This document shows, one piece after another, positions 32,401 to 35,341 of a stretch of DNA of 35,341 nt. The stretch covers positions 1 through 35,341 of the forward strand of contig CAZDOS010000016.1 of NCBI GenBank assembly GCA_964507095.1, given 5' to 3'. The notes under the pieces were generated by a model. It ran no database searches and was not told the DNA's origin. It worked only from the letters and a program-made list of their open reading frames with translations. Position 1 is the first letter of the stretch, and every line of letters starts with the position of its first letter. The translations under genes and the position numbers were made by a program. Source of the DNA: RGIG3102 sp964507095 (lineage in GTDB: Bacteria; Bacillota; Clostridia; Oscillospirales; Ruminococcaceae).

Positions 32401-35341
32401 GATGCTGAGAAGTATCCTCTGACGTTCTACAACTATGACGGTACCCTGATCAGTACGCAGGATGTTACCCTTGGAGACGACATTTCCAGTTACCTGACGA
32501 GCAATAAGCCTAGCGCGCCTATGGAAGGTGCGACCTGGCTCGGATGGTACACTGACCAGGAACACACGAGTTCTTACACAGGTGGAAACAAGATGCCTGC
32601 AGGTCTCGTGCTCTATGGGGCATTTGAGTTCCCGACTCGCACAGTAACCTTTGATTCACAGGGAGGCTCTGCTGTCGAGGGACAGGAGGACGAGTACGGA
32701 TTCTATGCAACAATGCCTTCCAACCCTACAAAGGATCACTATACCTTCCAGGGATGGTTCACTGCTGCCGATGAAACCGGATCGCCTTATGACTGGAATC
32801 GGCCTGTAACTGAGGACATCACCCTGTATGCTCACTGGACACAGGATACCATTAGTTATACTGTTCACTACTATGAGCAGGGAACAACAAATAAGGTCCT
32901 GGATGATAAGGTAGTCTCAGATCCTAGTTTCAGGGAAAACCAGGAAATCACTGAGAATGCTCCTACTGTCGCAGGACATGTATCTGACAAGTCTTCGGCA
33001 ACGATCCGGCTTTCATTTGATGAAGAAACCAACACCATAACCTTCTACTACTACACAATCCCTAATGAGATCACGTACAGGGTCGATTATGTGTTGAAGG
33101 ATCATCCGGAGATCAAAGTCGCAGAATCCAAGACGGTAACAGTTCCGGGTTCAACCACAAACGTGCTTGAGATGGCTGTCGAAGTGAATAAGACATATCT
33201 CAAAACCCAGACAACTGATTCTGATATTACAGGTAAAGAGTACAGACCTGTCGAAACCACGAAGGAACTGCAGCTTGCACTTGACAACAATGTAATCACA
33301 TTTGAGTATGTTTCGTACACTACAACGAAGATAACCGTGAACTATTACGATATGGATGGAAATTCAATCGAAGATACGGATGTATTATTCGTTGAAAAGG
33401 GCGATACGTTTACTCTTCAAAACAAGGCTCCTGACGGATTTGTGTATCATCATGCATATCTTGACGGAACGACTACACGGCCTCAGAGCACATATCAGAT
33501 CACTGGGAATGAAGGCGATCTTAAGATCAACATCTATTACCAGAAGAAACTGATCATAATTGCAAACAATAAGGCTAAGACCTACGATGGCACGGCCCTG
33601 TTCAGCAGTTTTGAAAACAGTGCGGATTATACCGTTACAGGCACTCTGCGTGGTGATGTTCTTACATCAGTCGAGTTCGATGGAACTCAGACAAATGCCG
33701 GCACAAGCGCCACTACGCCGAAAAACGCTCAGATCACAAAGGGCGCTCAGGCAATAACGGATCCAGAGACATATTACAGCATCATATATGTACCTGGTTC
33801 ACTGACAGTCAAGCCTGTCAGCGTATACATCAGCATTTCTGCTGACCAGTGGAATACCCACTCGGGTGGTTCTGGTCCGAACTACTATACCGGACAGACA
33901 TTCAATGTAGGCTTCACAAATCCTAATAAGCAGCACTTCAACGAAGATTCAAGCAAATCGGCATATGTTTCTATCACGAGCGGACAGCGCGATCTGTTCA
34001 TGGACAAGTATGCTGATGCCATCTGGAGCGTCCTGTATGGCACCGATGGAGTTCTTATCTCCGAGAAGAATGCAGGATCATACACCTTCACGGGTGAACG
34101 GCAGAAGGCACTGCTCGCAGACATAACAGTCGGAGAACAGACCATGATGTCTGATCCAAACTATTCGATCACACTTTATGCCCGTGACAGCATACTTAAG
34201 ATAGATCCTCTGCCGCTGACCGTAACGACCGGAACAGCACAGAAGGTCTATGACGGTGTTGCTCTCACGAAGACTGATGACGCTTCACTCACATACAATT
34301 ACTGGACACGGAATATCGGCGGCACATGGACTGCAGCATCTCGGGAACCGGGAACCGTAACACTCGAGACCGGAGACCAGGTCACGTTCTCAGTGACAGG
34401 ATCCCAGAAAGATGTCGGACAGTCCGATAACACAGCTGAAGTTGTGTTTGCCAGCGATACAGTAGCAGCAAACTATGTTATAACCAGAAATCTCGGCACT
34501 CTGACAGTTACGGCAGCACCCCTTACTGTAGTTGTCAAGGATGCAACCAAGGTCTATAACGGAGAAGCTCAGACTGGTTATACAGTCGAAGGAAGTGTTG
34601 TTGGTGAAGAGATCCGCGTTACAGGCACTGGAGCAACAATAGATAGCGATTCAATGACCGTAACCGGTTTGGGAAGAGGCGACATCCTCATTCTCAGCTA
34701 CACTCCTGCAGAAGGAACAGATGTCAGCGGTTCTCCTTATACGGGTTCATTCGGCGCCTCTTACAGAGTAGTCAGAGGTGACGTTGATATCACATCGTCT
34801 TATCAGATTGCTGACAATGCATTTACGCCTGGCAAATTAACTATTGTTCCTGCTCAGGTCACAGTCACGGCGGAGAACAAGAGCAAGGTATACGGAGCGA
34901 CAGATCCTGAACTGACCTGGACGGTGAGCGGACTGCAGAACGGCGACGACAAGAGCGTCCTGACCGTTAGCATCAGCAGAGCCGAAGGCGAGAACGTGGG
35001 ACACTACGCGATCACACCTTCCGGAGCAGCGACACAGGGCAACTACGATGTAACCTACGTAGCTGGCGACTTTGAGATCACAAAGGCTCAGGTCACAGTC
35101 ACGGCGGAGAACAAGAGCAAGGTATACGGAGCGACAGATCNNNNNNNNNNNNNNNNNNNNNNNNNNNNNNNNNNNNNNNNNNNNNNNNNNNNNNNNNNNN
35201 NNNNNNNNNNNNNNNNNNNNNNNNNNNNNNNNNNNNNNNNAGCGACACAGGGCAACTACGATGTAACCTACGTAGCTGGCGACTTTGAGATCACACCTGT
35301 AGAGGCAGAAGTGGTAGTGACCATCAAGGGAGCTACGGACA
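29434..35341 (+). CDS. Second giant surface protein, 5' part (runs off right edge, contains N gap)
   Basis: An open frame of about 1969 codons from the ATG at 29434 (ribosome site AGGGGG) to the window edge, with no stop. Signal peptide about 1-29 (MKKRLVALALAASMILELFPSS), clearly related to that of the preceding gene, then an acidic Glu/Pro/Thr spacer (about 30-125). InlB/Flg_new-type repeats cover about 130-1370 (VFDGWYYGN, FMGWFTEPDG, FAGWYTDENC, FQGWFTAADE with YAHW/AKW ends). MBG-type repeats run from about 1375 (NNKAKTYDGTALF; AENKSKVYGATDPELTWTVSG). The 78-residue unit starting at residue 1807 is tandemly repeated, and the second copy is interrupted by 100 N. The frame is kept across the gap. 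The C-terminal anchor is not visible. Probably a paralogue of the first protein, with a similar cell-surface role. Confidence 0.92.
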   Translation, partial: MKKRLVALALAASMILELFPSSILTAFATVDEPTARIEQPAEPVSSEADENNEPAVPTAGDALVIEEPTREVTGTVAEEPAQNDDTVIEGPATEEPVTDPPAKEENTEKTESENGAKAGGGPLRAIQYHTLTFMVDGEVFGDPITVAQGSNIGTEDMPVAPEKTVEGGRVVFDGWYYGNTKITRSTIITAEMASEMTVNARYTTYYPVTFDPTTDPNEPMAHTVVEVAADTRIGDALPTPPEVPGYVTKWVRSDDSSATVTAATVVTGPFTAVVAEDKIVYTVTFVQEDGTEVTRTTDIDSGFAVNDLPEVTPKTNKVGKWVYPDTTNEFTVGTVVSSDLTVNAYYEQNIFTVKFMVDNAQYEEMTTATGTTIVLPSDPVKAGMTFMGWFTEPDGQGTQYTASSTVNRDLTLYAYFAEQVRVSFLVKDDQGQVISEKSQYFVDLAVGDQITTLPDDPFVEGKVFDHWEHETTHETVTVGTTVTETFNAVAVFRSIETYEFTVNYFYKNSNGARVDISTQVFDLVDGDFPYTVTAPGYTIATQVTDEPTYYPSRPTITVNKDQFTLDSETGKYILVEEDEFVAADANYKVGHYLKNLDGNGYTLIETVDKVGVKNSKVTPDINSYAYADFEDRDKDVTITGNASQELKVYYTRKDFTLSYNVGGGDYIEAVTAKYGTTVTLPNNATRSGYTFAGWYTDENCTQSAGSSIVLEGNTTLFAKWNAAQVDYKIVYMIENANDNGYSYLATVTKQAATGSSITMNATTAGANGTRPNDLDTTNFTFKDSTTETVAADGTTVVTVRYSRNVYTLQGRTGTGWGASDVSGARLTAKYGADITALWGSTFGSGGNAQYSWSYNGENNSKFKSLTIMPSLSVRTNTSPANTIYLYRESDSASYYQHLEYWLQNYTGTGVETTTYNGKTYGRVKSIDMRYNYLSNVDDWYEIEGYTKAGYTATHSKNQNGTYSSFTYTWGRQFSQYGNQYTYTRFNFYYDAEKYPLTFYNYDGTLISTQDVTLGDDISSYLTSNKPSAPMEGATWLGWYTDQEHTSSYTGGNKMPAGLVLYGAFEFPTRTVTFDSQGGSAVEGQEDEYGFYATMPSNPTKDHYTFQGWFTAADETGSPYDWNRPVTEDITLYAHWTQDTISYTVHYYEQGTTNKVLDDKVVSDPSFRENQEITENAPTVAGHVSDKSSATIRLSFDEETNTITFYYYTIPNEITYRVDYVLKDHPEIKVAESKTVTVPGSTTNVLEMAVEVNKTYLKTQTTDSDITGKEYRPVETTKELQLALDNNVITFEYVSYTTTKITVNYYDMDGNSIEDTDVLFVEKGDTFTLQNKAPDGFVYHHAYLDGTTTRPQSTYQITGNEGDLKINIYYQKKLIIIANNKAKTYDGTALFSSFENSADYTVTGTLRGDVLTSVEFDGTQTNAGTSATTPKNAQITKGAQAITDPETYYSIIYVPGSLTVKPVSVYISISADQWNTHSGGSGPNYYTGQTFNVGFTNPNKQHFNEDSSKSAYVSITSGQRDLFMDKYADAIWSVLYGTDGVLISEKNAGSYTFTGERQKALLADITVGEQTMMSDPNYSITLYARDSILKIDPLPLTVTTGTAQKVYDGVALTKTDDASLTYNYWTRNIGGTWTAASREPGTVTLETGDQVTFSVTGSQKDVGQSDNTAEVVFASDTVAANYVITRNLGTLTVTAAPLTVVVKDATKVYNGEAQTGYTVEGSVVGEEIRVTGTGATIDSDSMTVTGLGRGDILILSYTPAEGTDVSGSPYTGSFGASYRVVRGDVDITSSYQIADNAFTPGKLTIVPAQVTVTAENKSKVYGATDPELTWTVSGLQNGDDKSVLTVSISRAEGENVGHYAITPSGAATQGNYDVTYVAGDFEITKAQVTVTAENKSKVYGATDXXXXXXXXXXXXXXXXXXXXXXXXXXXXXXXXXXATQGNYDVTYVAGDFEITPVEAEVVVTIKGATD
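34852..35295 (+). repeat. Tandem 234-base MBG repeat, identical where visible
   Basis: Copy 1 is 34852-35085 and copy 2 starts at 35086. The 55 bases before the gap and the 55 after it are identical to the matching parts of copy 1. This is coding sequence for a 78-residue MBG unit. The true copy number is unknown because of the gap. Confidence 0.88.
35141..35240. other. Assembly gap (100 N)
   Basis: Exactly 100 N, the usual placeholder for a gap of unknown length. Comparison with copy 1 shows that 121 bases would be missing if only one further copy exists, or 121 plus a multiple of 234 if more do. Confidence 0.95.

Noticed and set aside
34852..35295. CRISPR-like or mobile repeat
   Set aside because: The repeats are 234 bases, directly tandem, in frame and encode MBG domains; no spacers, inverted ends or transposase.

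Overview
The window looks like a chromosomal contig from a Gram-positive anaerobe of the class Clostridia, probably a gut or rumen Lachnospiraceae/Eubacteriales type. The pointers are: a Firmicutes-style rpmG-secE-nusG-rplK-rplA-rplJ-rplL block with an L10 leader, AGGAGG ribosome sites throughout, a Ktr-type potassium system, a short Kdp-like two-component pair, and very large InlB/MBG-repeat surface proteins. The species cannot be named from sequence alone. Base composition is near 50% G+C in genes, with AT-rich intergenic regions.

Layout. (1) 1-586: the 5' part of a D-alanine--D-alanine ligase gene running off the left edge on the minus strand. (2) 743-5842, minus strand: a potassium operon in the order ktrB/trkH, ktrA/trkA, two tandem paralogous tiny membrane proteins (one only 38 codons), a short KdpD-like kinase with a UspA-like domain, and a KdpE-like regulator, ending in a terminator. 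No kdpFABC pump genes are present. (3) 5985-9565, plus strand: a ribosomal and transcription block with RNA autoregulation. There are two look-alikes of the ribosomal protein L1 binding site, one before rplK and one before rplA, then a strong promoter, an L10 leader and an attenuator before rplJ-rplL. A perfect terminator follows rplL, and rpoB is not next. (4) 9662-10816: a class V PLP enzyme.

(5) 10885-16269: cyclic-di-GMP signalling genes. A receiver/degenerate-GGDEF/EAL protein with an Hpt partner faces a membrane diguanylate cyclase across back-to-back terminators. (6) 14561-19961, minus strand: a type IV pilus-like operon (pilC, four small pilin-like membrane proteins, pilT). Its last two genes are a BTAD/SARP-type regulator fused to a degenerate GGDEF domain that keeps an I-site-like RxxD, and an unrecognised 160-residue protein. 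A transglutaminase-like lipoprotein lies just upstream and may be co-transcribed. (7) 20970-21723: a long non-coding stretch holding a well-paired candidate structured RNA. (8) 21724-35341: two giant paralogous secreted/surface proteins. The first is complete (2346 aa) and ends in a proline run plus a three-helix membrane anchor instead of a sortase signal. The second runs off the right edge and contains a 100-N assembly gap inside a tandem repeat that is identical where visible.

Together regions 5-8 suggest a surface-attachment locus: pili and giant adhesin-like proteins near c-di-GMP writers, erasers and a possible c-di-GMP-sensing regulator. The functional links are inference from domains and gene order. 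The candidates most likely to be new are the paired microproteins in the potassium operon, the BTAD-GGDEF regulator inside the pilus operon, and the structured RNA near 21.3 kb.
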